The position numbers and the translations under genes are program-made. Positions 1-7,439 of a stretch of 17,390 bases of DNA are shown here, in pieces. The DNA comes from an uncultured Anaerocolumna sp. (lineage in GTDB: Bacteria; Bacillota; Clostridia; Lachnospirales; Lachnospiraceae): positions 1 to 17,390 of the forward strand of contig CALDJN010000154.1 in the NCBI GenBank assembly GCA_937901695.1, written 5' to 3'. How positions within the stretch are numbered: position 1 is the stretch's first letter; the number at the start of each line of letters is the position of its first letter. Below the pieces are notes generated by a model. The model made no database searches. It was not told where the DNA came from and worked only from the letters and a program-made list of their open reading frames with translations.

Positions 1-1
1 C

Positions 2-973
2 ATGATTGTTATGATTTCCTCCAAACAGCTTAATATATTAGGAATGTCCATTGGCATGGTGGCTGCCTCAATAGACCTTATATCCAACTTATTTTCCCCC
101 ATTGAGCAATTAGGAATGGAACTGCAAAGTATTCAGCAAGCTGTGTCAGGAATACAAAGGGTAAATGATTTCTTTCAAGCTCCGGAAGATGATATGAAAA
201 ATCAAGAACTTAAGGCAGAAGATATAATACCAAATCAAAGTGACGTAAATCTTATTTTTCATAATCTGACCTTTTACTATGAGGAAGGGAACGACATTCT
301 CAGGGACATTAGCCTTAACATTAACCCCCTTGAAAAAGTAACCTTTGTTGGCAGAACAGGTGTGGGTAAGTCAACTTTATTCAAACTCATCTTAGGTTTA
401 TTAAAGCCATCAGAAGGAAGTATCACAATCAATGGAATTGACGTATATCTAATACCTAATCGAGAGAAACGTAAAATATTTGGTTACGTGGATCAGAGTT
501 TTCATATGATAAAAGGTACGGTAGCAGATCAAATTAGTTTGCAGGAAACCTATATAACCAAAGAACAAATAGAACAGGCATTAAATTATGTTGGCATGCT
601 AGACTATGTATTATCACTGGAACATGGTTTAGACACACAAATAACAAATGATACCCTATTTTCTCAAGGGCAAAAACAATTACTTTCCATTGCCAGAGCT
701 ATTGTTACGAATCCGCCAATATTACTGCTTGATGAAATTACTGCAAATCTGGATTCCATCACAGAAAAGGAAATAGTTTCCGTATTGCAAAAAGCAAGTG
801 ACAACCATGTTATATTATCCATATCTCACCGCTTATCTTCTATGATTGCAAGTGATAAAGTAGTTATATTAGAGAATGGGCGGATTAAAAATTCCGGTTC
901 TCCTGAAATATTGATACAAAAAGATGAATGGTACCGCAGTCAGGTCGAATTGGAGAATCTAACCTGGAGCTGA
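2..973 (+). CDS. ABC exporter, C-terminal half (5' end outside window)
   Basis: This is the end of a fused membrane-domain/ATPase ABC exporter, which moves an unknown substrate across the membrane using ATP. Residues of about 1-60 look like the last membrane helices and the helix linking to the nucleotide-binding domain. The ATPase then shows Walker A GRTGVGKST (residues 117-125), a variant signature FSQGQ (220-224) in place of LSGGQ, Walker B ILLLDE (ending at E245) and the switch His (H276). Full-length relatives have roughly 570-600 residues, so the ATG at position 2 is very probably internal and the gene begins upstream of the window. The substrate cannot be inferred. A hairpin follows the stop codon. 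Many such exporters work as heterodimers with a neighbour gene, which would lie to the left and is not visible. Confidence 0.9.
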   Translation: MIVMISSKQLNILGMSIGMVAASIDLISNLFSPIEQLGMELQSIQQAVSGIQRVNDFFQAPEDDMKNQELKAEDIIPNQSDVNLIFHNLTFYYEEGNDILRDISLNINPLEKVTFVGRTGVGKSTLFKLILGLLKPSEGSITINGIDVYLIPNREKRKIFGYVDQSFHMIKGTVADQISLQETYITKEQIEQALNYVGMLDYVLSLEHGLDTQITNDTLFSQGQKQLLSIARAIVTNPPILLLDEITANLDSITEKEIVSVLQKASDNHVILSISHRLSSMIASDKVVILENGRIKNSGSPEILIQKDEWYRSQVELENLTWS

Positions 974-976
974 TGT

Positions 977-1001
977 ATTCAATTAAAAAAGTTAATTGAA
1001 T
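977..1001. other. AT-rich hairpin after the ABC gene
   Basis: A perfect 10-bp stem (ATTCAATTAA / TTAATTGAAT) with a 5-nt loop begins 4 nt after the ABC stop codon. No T-run follows, so it is a weak terminator candidate or an mRNA 3'-end stabiliser. Confidence 0.45.
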
Positions 1002-1081
1002 CGCTGGAGGTTTCCTACTTGAAGCTAAAGCTGCTGTGGTCATACCTGCATAGCAGGTGGTTGTTAAAAGAATGCTATACA

Positions 1082-1131
1082 AAACTAAAGGAGAAGAATC
1101 TCTATTTTTTAAGATTCTTCTCCTTTAGTTT
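1082..1131. terminator. 20-bp perfect stem-loop, likely bidirectional terminator
   Basis: Arms 1082-1101 and 1112-1131 are perfectly complementary over 20 bp, with a 10-nt T-rich loop. The stem ends in TTT on either strand. It lies between the ABC gene and the promoter of the next unit, where it would isolate the two. The rest of 974-1323 holds only this, the hairpin at 977-1001, a small stem at 1046-1060 and the promoter at 1246-1274; I see no credible gene. Confidence 0.65.
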
Positions 1132-1245
1132 GCATTCACAGCACCTAATATGGTGTCAAATTCTTGATTCACTTATCCGGAAATCTATGTCAATTTTTTT
1201 GTTATATCTGCACAAATTTACACTCTATTTTTCGTTATTTTTTTA

Positions 1246-1274
1246 TTGACTTCTTACATATTTAGGACTACACT
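1246..1274 (+). promoter_or_regulatory. Sigma-A-type promoter of the ATP-grasp/aminomutase unit
   Basis: TTGACT (1246-1251) and TACACT (1269-1274) are separated by exactly 17 bp. The predicted transcript starts near 1281, about 43 nt before the ATG at 1324. AAGGAT at 1308-1313 is the likely ribosome site. Confidence 0.6.
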
Positions 1275-1323
1275 CTTAACGAAATAAAGCAATAAAAAAT
1301 TCTAAATAAGGATAGTGTGACAT

Positions 1324-2544
1324 ATGGATAATATTTCTAAAGAAGATACTCCCCGTCCCCTGCGCGTAGGTTTAACCTACAATCTCAAGAAAGATGTAAC
1401 ATCACATATTGCAGGAAAGGAAGCTCCAGACCTGGAAGCTGAATATGATAGTATTGAAACTGTTTTAGCTATTAAAAATGCCTTGGAAGGTGATAATTGT
1501 CAAGTTGAACTATTAGAAGCTTCAGAAGAATTGCCTCTTAAATTAATGAAACATGACATAGATATAGTTTTTAATATTGCCGAAGGCACCCAAGGAAGAG
1601 GTCGAGAATCGGAGATTCCTGCCATTATGAACTTTTATAAAATTCCTTATACAGGTTCTGATGAGACTACCCTATGCCTTGCTCTTGATAAGGCATTAAC
1701 TAAACGTGTTCTTGCAACTTATCACATAAGGACACCAAAATATCAGGTTATATCTAAAGACCAAACAAAGATTAACGGCAATTTTACTTACCCAGCCATT
1801 GTTAAGCCAAACGCAGAAGGTTCCAGTAAAGGTATTTCTGACGTTGCAATCGTTTCCAACCCAAGCCAGTTGAAAAGTTTAGTATCTAAAAATATAAACC
1901 TTTATCATCAGGATATGCTAGTAGAGGAATATATCGGAGGAAGAGAATTCACCGTAGGAGTCCTTGGTAATGGAAGTGAAATACAAGTATTCCCTCCCAT
2001 GGAAATTGTGTATCTGGATAGCCAAAATCCTTTCAATATCTATAGTTATAATGTAAAACAAAATTATAAAAAACTTATTCGTTATGAATGCCCTGCAGTA
2101 ATCAGTAAGGAAATTGAATCGGAAATGATACATACTGCAAAAAGAATATATGAAATACTTCAATGTAAGGATTTTGCCCGTATTGATTTTCGGCTTTCTC
2201 AAGGCGGGAATCCTCAAGATAGAAATCCTCAAGGCAAAAATTCTCAGGATGAAAATCAGCAAGATGGAAATCCTCAAGGCAAAAATTCTCAGGATGGAAA
2301 TCAGCAAAATTCTCAGGATGGAAATCAGCAAGATGGAAATCCTCAAGGCAAAAATTCTCAGGATGGAAATCCTCAGGATGAGAAAATATATTTTATAGAA
2401 ATTAATCCTTTACCAGGACTGGCTCCGGGTTATAGTGATTTCCCAATGATAGCAGAATTTAATGGTATGGATTATGTTACCTTAGTTCGTAGTATTTTAA
2501 ACAGTGCCTTAAAAAGATATGGCTTTCATTTTTATTTATCATAG
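1324..2544 (+). CDS. D-Ala-D-Ala-ligase-like ATP-grasp enzyme with repeat insertion
   Basis: An ATP-grasp carboxylate-amine ligase of the D-alanine-D-alanine ligase type, 406 residues. Such enzymes activate a carboxylate as acyl phosphate and join it to an amine in the cytoplasm. Visible family features are the N-terminal FNIAEG and RESEIPA segments, IPYTGSD, LDKALTKR, the lid/loop region KPNAEGSSKG (161-170), LVEEYIGGREFTVGV, and the metal-binding pair ARIDF and FIEINPLPG. Between those last two, residues 292-354 are a run of hydrophilic pentapeptides; without it the protein is about 343 residues, normal for the family. The gene is followed after 12 nt by a lysine 2,3-aminomutase, so it may use beta-lysine or a related amino acid rather than D-alanine. 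That substrate idea is inference. A cell-wall Ddl role cannot be excluded but is less likely beside an aminomutase. Confidence 0.85.
   Translation: MDNISKEDTPRPLRVGLTYNLKKDVTSHIAGKEAPDLEAEYDSIETVLAIKNALEGDNCQVELLEASEELPLKLMKHDIDIVFNIAEGTQGRGRESEIPAIMNFYKIPYTGSDETTLCLALDKALTKRVLATYHIRTPKYQVISKDQTKINGNFTYPAIVKPNAEGSSKGISDVAIVSNPSQLKSLVSKNINLYHQDMLVEEYIGGREFTVGVLGNGSEIQVFPPMEIVYLDSQNPFNIYSYNVKQNYKKLIRYECPAVISKEIESEMIHTAKRIYEILQCKDFARIDFRLSQGGNPQDRNPQGKNSQDENQQDGNPQGKNSQDGNQQNSQDGNQQDGNPQGKNSQDGNPQDEKIYFIEINPLPGLAPGYSDFPMIAEFNGMDYVTLVRSILNSALKRYGFHFYLS
2197..2385 (+). repeat. 15-bp coding tandem repeat (pentapeptide units)
   Basis: Twelve full 15-nt units plus one 9-nt unit encode pentapeptides such as SQDGN, QQDGN, PQGKN and PQDRN. 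They build a higher-order 45-nt pattern PQGKN-SQDGN-QQDGN. One unit near the middle (QQN) has lost two codons, so the reading frame is kept. Near-identity of the units points to recent slippage or unequal crossing-over. Confidence 0.95.
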
Positions 2545-2556
2545 GAGGGATTTATA

Positions 2557-3669
2557 ATGACTGGAAAAAAAGAAGGATTAAATGATGCGGAACCTTACCC
2601 CGAACAGTGGTATGACTGGAAATGGCAGTTTCGTAATAGAATAACCACAATTGAAGAACTTGAGAAAATTATTCATTTAAGCGAAAAGGAAAAGGAAGAT
2701 ATCAGCAAATGCTTGGAACATTTTCGAATGGCAATTACTCCTTATTATGCATCCTTAATGGATTCCAATGACCCCATGTGTCCCATCCGAATGCAGGCTG
2801 TTCCAACCATAAATGAAACCCGGATAGGACCATACGAATTAGCCGACCCTCTTGATGAAGAACGGGATAGTCCTGTAAAGAATATTGTACACCGTTATCC
2901 GGATCGTGTTCTTTTTCTAGTAACACATATGTGTTCCATGTATTGCAGACACTGTACCAGGAGAAGAACCGTTGGTGAAGAAGATTTTGTAATCAGTGAT
3001 GCTGAGGTGGATGCTGCTGTAGACTACATTGCAAAGAACCCTAATATCCGGGATGTTCTTTTGTCAGGCGGTGACCCTCTAACTATGAGTGATGCAAGGT
3101 TAGAGAAAATCATCTCAAAGCTTAGAAACATTGAACACGTAGAGATTATCCGAATAGGAACCCGGGTTCCGGTTGTTATGCCTATGCGGATTACACCTGA
3201 CCTTTTAGCTATGCTTAGGAAGTATCATCCTATATGGATAAATACCCATTTCAACCATCCAAAAGAACTTACACCAGAAGCTGTAAAAGCATGTTCAGAT
3301 ATTGTAGATGCAGGAATTCCACTTGGTAACCAAAGCGTATTGCTAAGAAATATCAATGATAATACAGAAACCATGAAAGAATTACTGCTAAAACTAGTAA
3401 AAGCAAGAGTTAGACCATATTACCTCTATCAATGCGATATGAGTCAGGGACTTAGCCACTTTAGGACAAAAGTAGAAACTGGCGTTGAAATAATACAAAA
3501 TCTTACTGGTAACATATCCGGATATGCAGTACCTAAGTTTGTTATAGATGCACCCCATGGTGGTGGAAAAGTTCCAATTAATCCTAAATATGTGATTACT
3601 ATGGATAATAATGAAGTAGTTATGCGAAATTATGAAGGTGAGATTTATAAATATCCTCAACCAAATTAG
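2557..3669 (+). CDS. kamA: Lysine 2,3-aminomutase, short form (radical SAM, PLP)
   Basis: A radical-SAM, PLP-dependent aminomutase expected to convert L-lysine to beta-lysine, 370 residues. The cluster motif is C126-x3-C130-x2-C133 (CSMYCRHC). LLSGGDPL is the SAM-site GGD region, and K338 in GGGK should bind PLP. D294 (in YQCDMS) and D331 (in FVIDAP) match Asp293 and Asp330 of the Clostridium subterminale enzyme, which hold the lysine side-chain amine. Glutamate 2,3-aminomutases replace them with Lys and Asn, so lysine specificity is favoured. The protein stops about 45 residues early, losing the C-terminal cysteines. The partner Cys268 position is Asn269, so the intersubunit zinc site is absent. 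AGGAGGG lies 8-9 nt before the ATG. It is co-transcribed with the preceding ligase gene. Confidence 0.9.
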   Translation: MTGKKEGLNDAEPYPEQWYDWKWQFRNRITTIEELEKIIHLSEKEKEDISKCLEHFRMAITPYYASLMDSNDPMCPIRMQAVPTINETRIGPYELADPLDEERDSPVKNIVHRYPDRVLFLVTHMCSMYCRHCTRRRTVGEEDFVISDAEVDAAVDYIAKNPNIRDVLLSGGDPLTMSDARLEKIISKLRNIEHVEIIRIGTRVPVVMPMRITPDLLAMLRKYHPIWINTHFNHPKELTPEAVKACSDIVDAGIPLGNQSVLLRNINDNTETMKELLLKLVKARVRPYYLYQCDMSQGLSHFRTKVETGVEIIQNLTGNISGYAVPKFVIDAPHGGGKVPINPKYVITMDNNEVVMRNYEGEIYKYPQPN

Positions 3670-3702
3670 GATATTCAGACCTTCGACGGCAGGGGATATC
3701 CT
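3668..3702 (+). terminator. Possible weak terminator after kamA
   Basis: AGGATAT (3668-3674) can pair with ATATCCT (3696-3702), followed by ATTTTCC. The loop is about 21 nt and the stem short, so this is weak. The large stem at 3791-3862 is a stronger candidate for ending this transcript. Confidence 0.3.
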
Positions 3703-3790
3703 ATTTTCCTCCATCTAAGATTAATTTACTTTTTAACTAAAGTTGGATACTCTTTGGAGTTGCTCCAAGTTGTACCATACTTTAAAAAAT

Positions 3791-3862
3791 GTCATTCTGA
3801 GCCGCAGGCGAAGAATCTCTACCCCTGAATATAGAGATTCTACGCCTACGGCTCAGAATGAC
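3791..3862. terminator. Large 31-bp stem formed by an inverted repeat copy
   Basis: Arm 3791-3821 is the reverse complement of 3832-3862 at 29 of 31 positions, with a 10-nt loop. It is made of one inverted copy of the 43-bp repeat core facing the first direct copy. It lies between two convergent genes and could block transcription from both sides, although no T-run follows. Confidence 0.55.
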
Positions 3863-4235
3863 ATCCCCTGAATATAGAGATTCTACGCCTGCGGCTCAGA
3901 ATGACATCCCCTGAATATAGAGATTCTACGCCTACGGCTCAGAATGACACCACATGAATATAGAGATTCTACGCCTACGGCTCAGAATGACACCTCATGA
4001 ATATTGAGATTCTACGCCTGCGGCTCAAAATGACACCTCATGAATATTGAGATTCTTCGCCTATGGCTCAGAATGGCACCACATGAATATTGAGATTCTT
4101 CGCCTATTGCTCAGAATGACACCCCATGAATATTGAGATTCTTCGCCTATGGCTCATAATAACACCCCATGAATATTGAGATTCTTCGCCTATGGCTCAG
4201 AATGACACCCTTAAATATTGGATTTCTTTCGCATA
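3826..4235. repeat. Array of nine 43-bp direct repeats plus a decayed tenth
   Basis: Units begin at 3826, 3869, 3912, 3955, 3998, 4041, 4084, 4127 and 4170, each exactly 43 bp after the last. A degenerate partial copy occupies about 4212-4235. Each unit starts TGAATAT and contains a core like GATTCTACGCCTACGGCTC. Units 1-4 carry TATAGAG and units 5-9 TATTGAG; units 6-9 also change ACGCC to TCGCC, so the array grew by copying neighbours. It fills the convergent gap between kamA and the MATE gene. There are no distinct spacers, so it is not a CRISPR. Confidence 0.95.
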
Positions 4236-4246
4236 TTTAATTCATG

Positions 4247-5626
4247 TCATTCATTTTTAATTAAATAAATGTTACTTTTCAATTCTTTTGATATCATAAT
4301 AATAGCCACCATTCCAGCAACGAAATCCGCAATTGGTCCTGCAAACAATATACCATCTATTCCAATTAACAATGGTAAAATCAAAATGAGTGGTAATAAG
4401 AAAAGAATTTGTCTGGTTAACGACAGGAATATACCTTTTTGTGGTTTTCCAATTGCCGTAAAGAAATTAGAGGTAATTGGCTGTAAAAAGTTTAAAAAGG
4501 TAAATAATAAAAATATTCTAAAATAACTGATAGCAAACTGGTAGTATGCATCTGAGCCATCTCCGAACAACGAAATAATCTGTCTTGGCAAAAATTGAAA
4601 CATCAAAAATGCTATTAATGATATTCCAAATCCATAGGAAACCGCACGTATATAAGCTTTCTTTACCCGGTCATACCGTCCTGCCCCATAATTAAAACTG
4701 ACAATTGGCTGTAAACCTTGTGATATACCTATAATAAAGGAAAAAAATACTTGGTTGACTTTCGTAATAATTCCTACACTAGCTAAAGGAATGGATTCCC
4801 CATAAACCGATAATGCACCATAATATGCCAGTGATTTATTCATTATAATCTGGACTACCATCATTGCAACCTGATTACTGCAAGGTGCAGCTCCAAGGGA
4901 CATGATCCTTCCAAGATATTTTTTACGTATTATCAAATGTTCTTTTCTTATTGTAGCTGTTTTATAATGACGCAAATAATAAAATGCCATACCTCCTGAA
5001 ACCATCTGACCAATAATAGTTGCAAGAGCAGCTCCTGCCATACCCGTATTTAAACCAAATACAAACCATGCATCCAGAATGGTATTAATGATTGCTCCTG
5101 TAAGGTTACTAATCATGGTAAATTGGGGGCTTCCATCTGCACGTATCAGATGTCCTCCTCCTGTTGCCAGAATCAAAAATGGAAATCCGAGAGAGGTAAT
5201 TCTGGTATAAGTACTTGCATAGCCTAGAACTTCTGCAGGAGATCCAAAAAACTTTAGCATCGGATTTAAAAAGAGTTGGGTAATGATGCATAATACTACT
5301 CCACAGCCAAATAGCATTGCAGCTGCATTACCAATATAATAAACTGCTTTTTCTCTTTCTCCTTTTCCCATGGCAAGATTAAACGCAGATGCTCCACCAA
5401 TTCCAAACAGCAGAGCTATAGCTATACTGGAAATCGTAAGCGGAAATGCAATATTAGTTGCAGCATTTCCCAATTCTCCTACGCTTCTTCCTATAAAGAA
5501 CTGATCTACAATATTGTACAGTGAGCCTACTAGCATGGCAATGATACTAGGTACTGCAAACTGTCTTAGTAACTTATTTACCGGTAGTGTTCCTAACGGA
5601 TTAATATTTATTTTCTCATCCATCAT
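4247..5626 (-). CDS. MATE family multidrug/cation antiporter
   Basis: A 459-residue integral membrane protein of the MATE superfamily (DinF/MepA-like branch), which exports organic cations or drugs in exchange for Na+ or H+. It begins with the typical PLGTLPVNKLLRQFAVPSI, followed by GSLYNIVDQFFIGRSVG, and has about twelve hydrophobic segments arranged as two similar halves (second half near GAAPCSNQVAMMVVQ). QGLQPIVSFNYGAGRYDR is a conserved MATE segment. Two ATG codons are adjacent; AGGAG lies 4 nt before the first and 7 nt before the second, so starting at 5623 is as likely as at 5626. It stands alone, convergent with kamA and separated from the upstream CmpB-type gene by a terminator. The substrate cannot be read from sequence. 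Confidence 0.92.
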   Translation of the reverse strand: MMDEKININPLGTLPVNKLLRQFAVPSIIAMLVGSLYNIVDQFFIGRSVGELGNAATNIAFPLTISSIAIALLFGIGGASAFNLAMGKGEREKAVYYIGNAAAMLFGCGVVLCIITQLFLNPMLKFFGSPAEVLGYASTYTRITSLGFPFLILATGGGHLIRADGSPQFTMISNLTGAIINTILDAWFVFGLNTGMAGAALATIIGQMVSGGMAFYYLRHYKTATIRKEHLIIRKKYLGRIMSLGAAPCSNQVAMMVVQIIMNKSLAYYGALSVYGESIPLASVGIITKVNQVFFSFIIGISQGLQPIVSFNYGAGRYDRVKKAYIRAVSYGFGISLIAFLMFQFLPRQIISLFGDGSDAYYQFAISYFRIFLLFTFLNFLQPITSNFFTAIGKPQKGIFLSLTRQILFLLPLILILPLLIGIDGILFAGPIADFVAGMVAIIMISKELKSNIYLIKNE

Positions 5627-5780
5627 TTCTCTCCTCGTCTTTTAATATAATATATGTATCTCCACTATTTACCTAATAATTGTTCATTTAACCTTATAAG
5701 GAATTCCCTCTCACGCTGGCACTTAGTCAGTTAATCATATAGGGCTGAATAGTAACCCTCTCTCCAATTAATATTTTTTC

Positions 5781-5832
5781 AAAAAAAATTGATATTGCAA
5801 CTAAGTATATCTCTTTTTCGTTGCAATATCAA
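5781..5832 (-). terminator. Rho-independent terminator of the CmpB-type gene
   Basis: A 13-bp perfect stem, TTGATATTGCAAC (5789-5801) with GTTGCAATATCAA (5820-5832), is followed on the minus strand by eight T (5781-5788). It ends the transcript arriving from 6014 and separates it from the MATE gene. Confidence 0.8.
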
Positions 5833-5890
5833 CATTTCTGATCATTTTCAATTCTATGTATCAATTGTATCAATTGACCTGTTCCAATTG

Positions 5891-6040
5891 GAAGTCTTTC
5901 CTTTTGTATCTAGGTTGGAGCTTTAAGCTGTATAGTTTTATGTGTGTTTTAATTAGAAGTCTTTCCTTTCGTATCTGGGTTGGAGCTTTAAGCTGTATAG
6001 TTTTATGTGTGTTTCAATTGGAAGTCTTTCCTTTCGTATC
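5891..6040. repeat. 65-bp tandem repeat spanning the 3' end of the CmpB-type gene
   Basis: Copies start at 5891, 5956 and 6021, exactly 65 bp apart. The first two are complete and differ at about four positions; the third is a 20-bp partial copy that is the end of the coding sequence. The unit therefore includes the last codons and stop of the neighbouring gene, duplicated into its 3' untranslated region. 65 is not a multiple of three, so the copies do not extend the protein. Confidence 0.9.
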
Positions 6041-6895
6041 GGAGGGATTGGTTGGTTTATCTTCTTTACTATTCCTTCCTATAATTTTATTCTTTAAATT
6101 TTCTAATTCAAGTTTATACTTAGGAGATGTAATTTGGGGAAATGCCTTTATAATTCTTCTCTTGCCAAAAAAGTTTTTACTAAGAACTTTTTCTCTCTGC
6201 TCTTTAAGATATTCCAATTGTTCTCTGGAACTTTTTATACTTGATATAACATTGGTTTTTAACCCTTCTGTAACCTTTTTTGATTCTTCTAATCGATTTA
6301 CTACTTTCATACTTCCAGAAGATATTTTTTGCCCAATATCATCCGAAATGCTATGAATCTTCACAGCTATCTTATTTGCTTCTTCCAGTTGTCTATTTAT
6401 TTTAAGTACCGTCTGGACTGTAGCAAATATATCAATGAATAAAATTATATAAAAAATACTCAGAATAATCCAGCCTATATTAACTGGTATCAGTGATATT
6501 AAATGTGCAATTCCCGGATGTACTATTTCTATAACTAACATACATCCAAGTCCCCATAGTATAGAAAATTTCAAACAGATGTATCCTTTAATATTAAAGG
6601 GAAAATTAGAATAATCCCACCACCTTTGTTTAAATATCCCCTCTAATATCCATCCGGCTAGAAACTCTATTACGGATGCGACAATAATCGATCCCAAAAA
6701 AAGTACCAACTTATTATCTTGAATTGGCGTTAATAGACTAATAACAGCAATCACACCGAATCCATAAATCGGGCATACCGGTCCATTTAAAAAGCCCCTG
6801 TTAACAAACTTTCCTGTATCAACTGTGACAAATGCCACTTCCGTGCACCATCCCAGACATGCATAAGCTATAAAAAGCCATAAATACTCATACAT
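6014..6895 (-). CDS. Putative ABC-transporter type IV / CmpB-family membrane protein
   Basis: A polytopic membrane protein of Pfam PF06541. The diagnostic N-terminal segment CLGWCTEVAFVT, then KFVNRGFLNGPVCPIYGFG, is intact. About five or six membrane spans occupy the first 160 residues and a charged, probably coiled-coil cytoplasmic tail follows. The family's function is poorly known. I chose the ATG at 6895 because relatives begin close to MYEYLWLF. A TTG at 6919 and a GTG at 6913 (with AGGA about 6 nt upstream of the GTG) are alternatives adding 8 or 6 residues. The last codons lie inside the 65-bp repeat, and a strong terminator follows. It is not obviously in an operon. Confidence 0.8.
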   Translation of the reverse strand: MYEYLWLFIAYACLGWCTEVAFVTVDTGKFVNRGFLNGPVCPIYGFGVIAVISLLTPIQDNKLVLFLGSIIVASVIEFLAGWILEGIFKQRWWDYSNFPFNIKGYICLKFSILWGLGCMLVIEIVHPGIAHLISLIPVNIGWIILSIFYIILFIDIFATVQTVLKINRQLEEANKIAVKIHSISDDIGQKISSGSMKVVNRLEESKKVTEGLKTNVISSIKSSREQLEYLKEQREKVLSKNFFGKRRIIKAFPQITSPKYKLELENLKNKIIGRNSKEDKPTNPSDTKGKTSN

Positions 6896-6919
6896 ATTAA
6901 TCACTTTAATCACTCTCAA

Positions 6920-7439
6920 TCCTATATATTTAATTTGAGTGTAAAAAATCCAAATATCATTTATTAAATGAATAGTGCTGCATATATATACTATTCATAA
7001 TTAGATATGTAAGACTTTTTACAGTCAAACCATATTTATTGCTTTAACAGTATGTTGCTACGCAATACTTTGATTAATCTTTCAGACGAATTCTTAGTTC
7101 TTCCTATTGCAAATGTTACGTGTTTCAATGTTACAATAGTAACGGAAAACTTCTAAATATTTATTTATATTATATGGGATAACCATTCTTTTATCAATCA
7201 TAATTTTTTAAACTTTTGATGCCAAACTCCTCAAAATGTTGTATACTTTTAATTATAAGAGAACACCGCCTTTATGTTATGTTTTTATGTAACACTTAAA
7301 TTTTAATACAAAGTTTGGAATTCTCTTATTATATATTTATTTTCCTGCAATAACTTTATGCTAACTTTGATCAGAATAATTATTTATCAGCTTCCAAAAC
7401 AATTTAAGAATGATAAAAATTAGAATAATTTTACTTATC
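6920..7439. other. Intergenic region without a gene
   Basis: About 520 bp of AT-rich DNA lies between the 3' part of the split subtilase and the CmpB-type gene, both minus-strand. I see no credible reading frame. It holds an inverted repeat ATGAATAGT/ACTATTCAT (6968-6976, 6990-6998) in the leader region of the CmpB-type gene, and a wider pair ATAAGAGAA/TTCTCTTAT (7255-7263, 7321-7329). Neither has a T-run typical of a terminator. Confidence 0.5.

Noticed and set aside
1013..1063. Short start-less frame ending AKAAVVIPA and a small CCTGC/GCAGG stem after the ABC gene
   Set aside because: Seventeen codons with no start is too little to call a gene remnant.
885..1082. 65-codon minus-strand frame
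   Set aside because: It overlaps the end of the ABC gene and has no ribosome site or recognisable motif.
1019..1249. 76-codon plus-strand frame starting with TTG after GGAGG
   Set aside because: It runs straight through the 20-bp perfect hairpin at 1082-1131 and the AT-rich promoter region; the composition is Phe/Leu/Ser-rich noise.
1918..2398. Long frames on both strands through the pentapeptide repeat
   Set aside because: A 15-bp period keeps other frames open automatically; the ATP-grasp frame has the conserved motifs on both sides.
3791..4235. CRISPR array
   Set aside because: Units are contiguous 43-bp direct repeats without unique spacers, and no cas genes are present.
5856..6356. 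166-codon plus-strand frame
   Set aside because: It is the antisense of the CmpB-type gene and its tandem repeat; no ribosome site, and the opposite strand has a clear family match.
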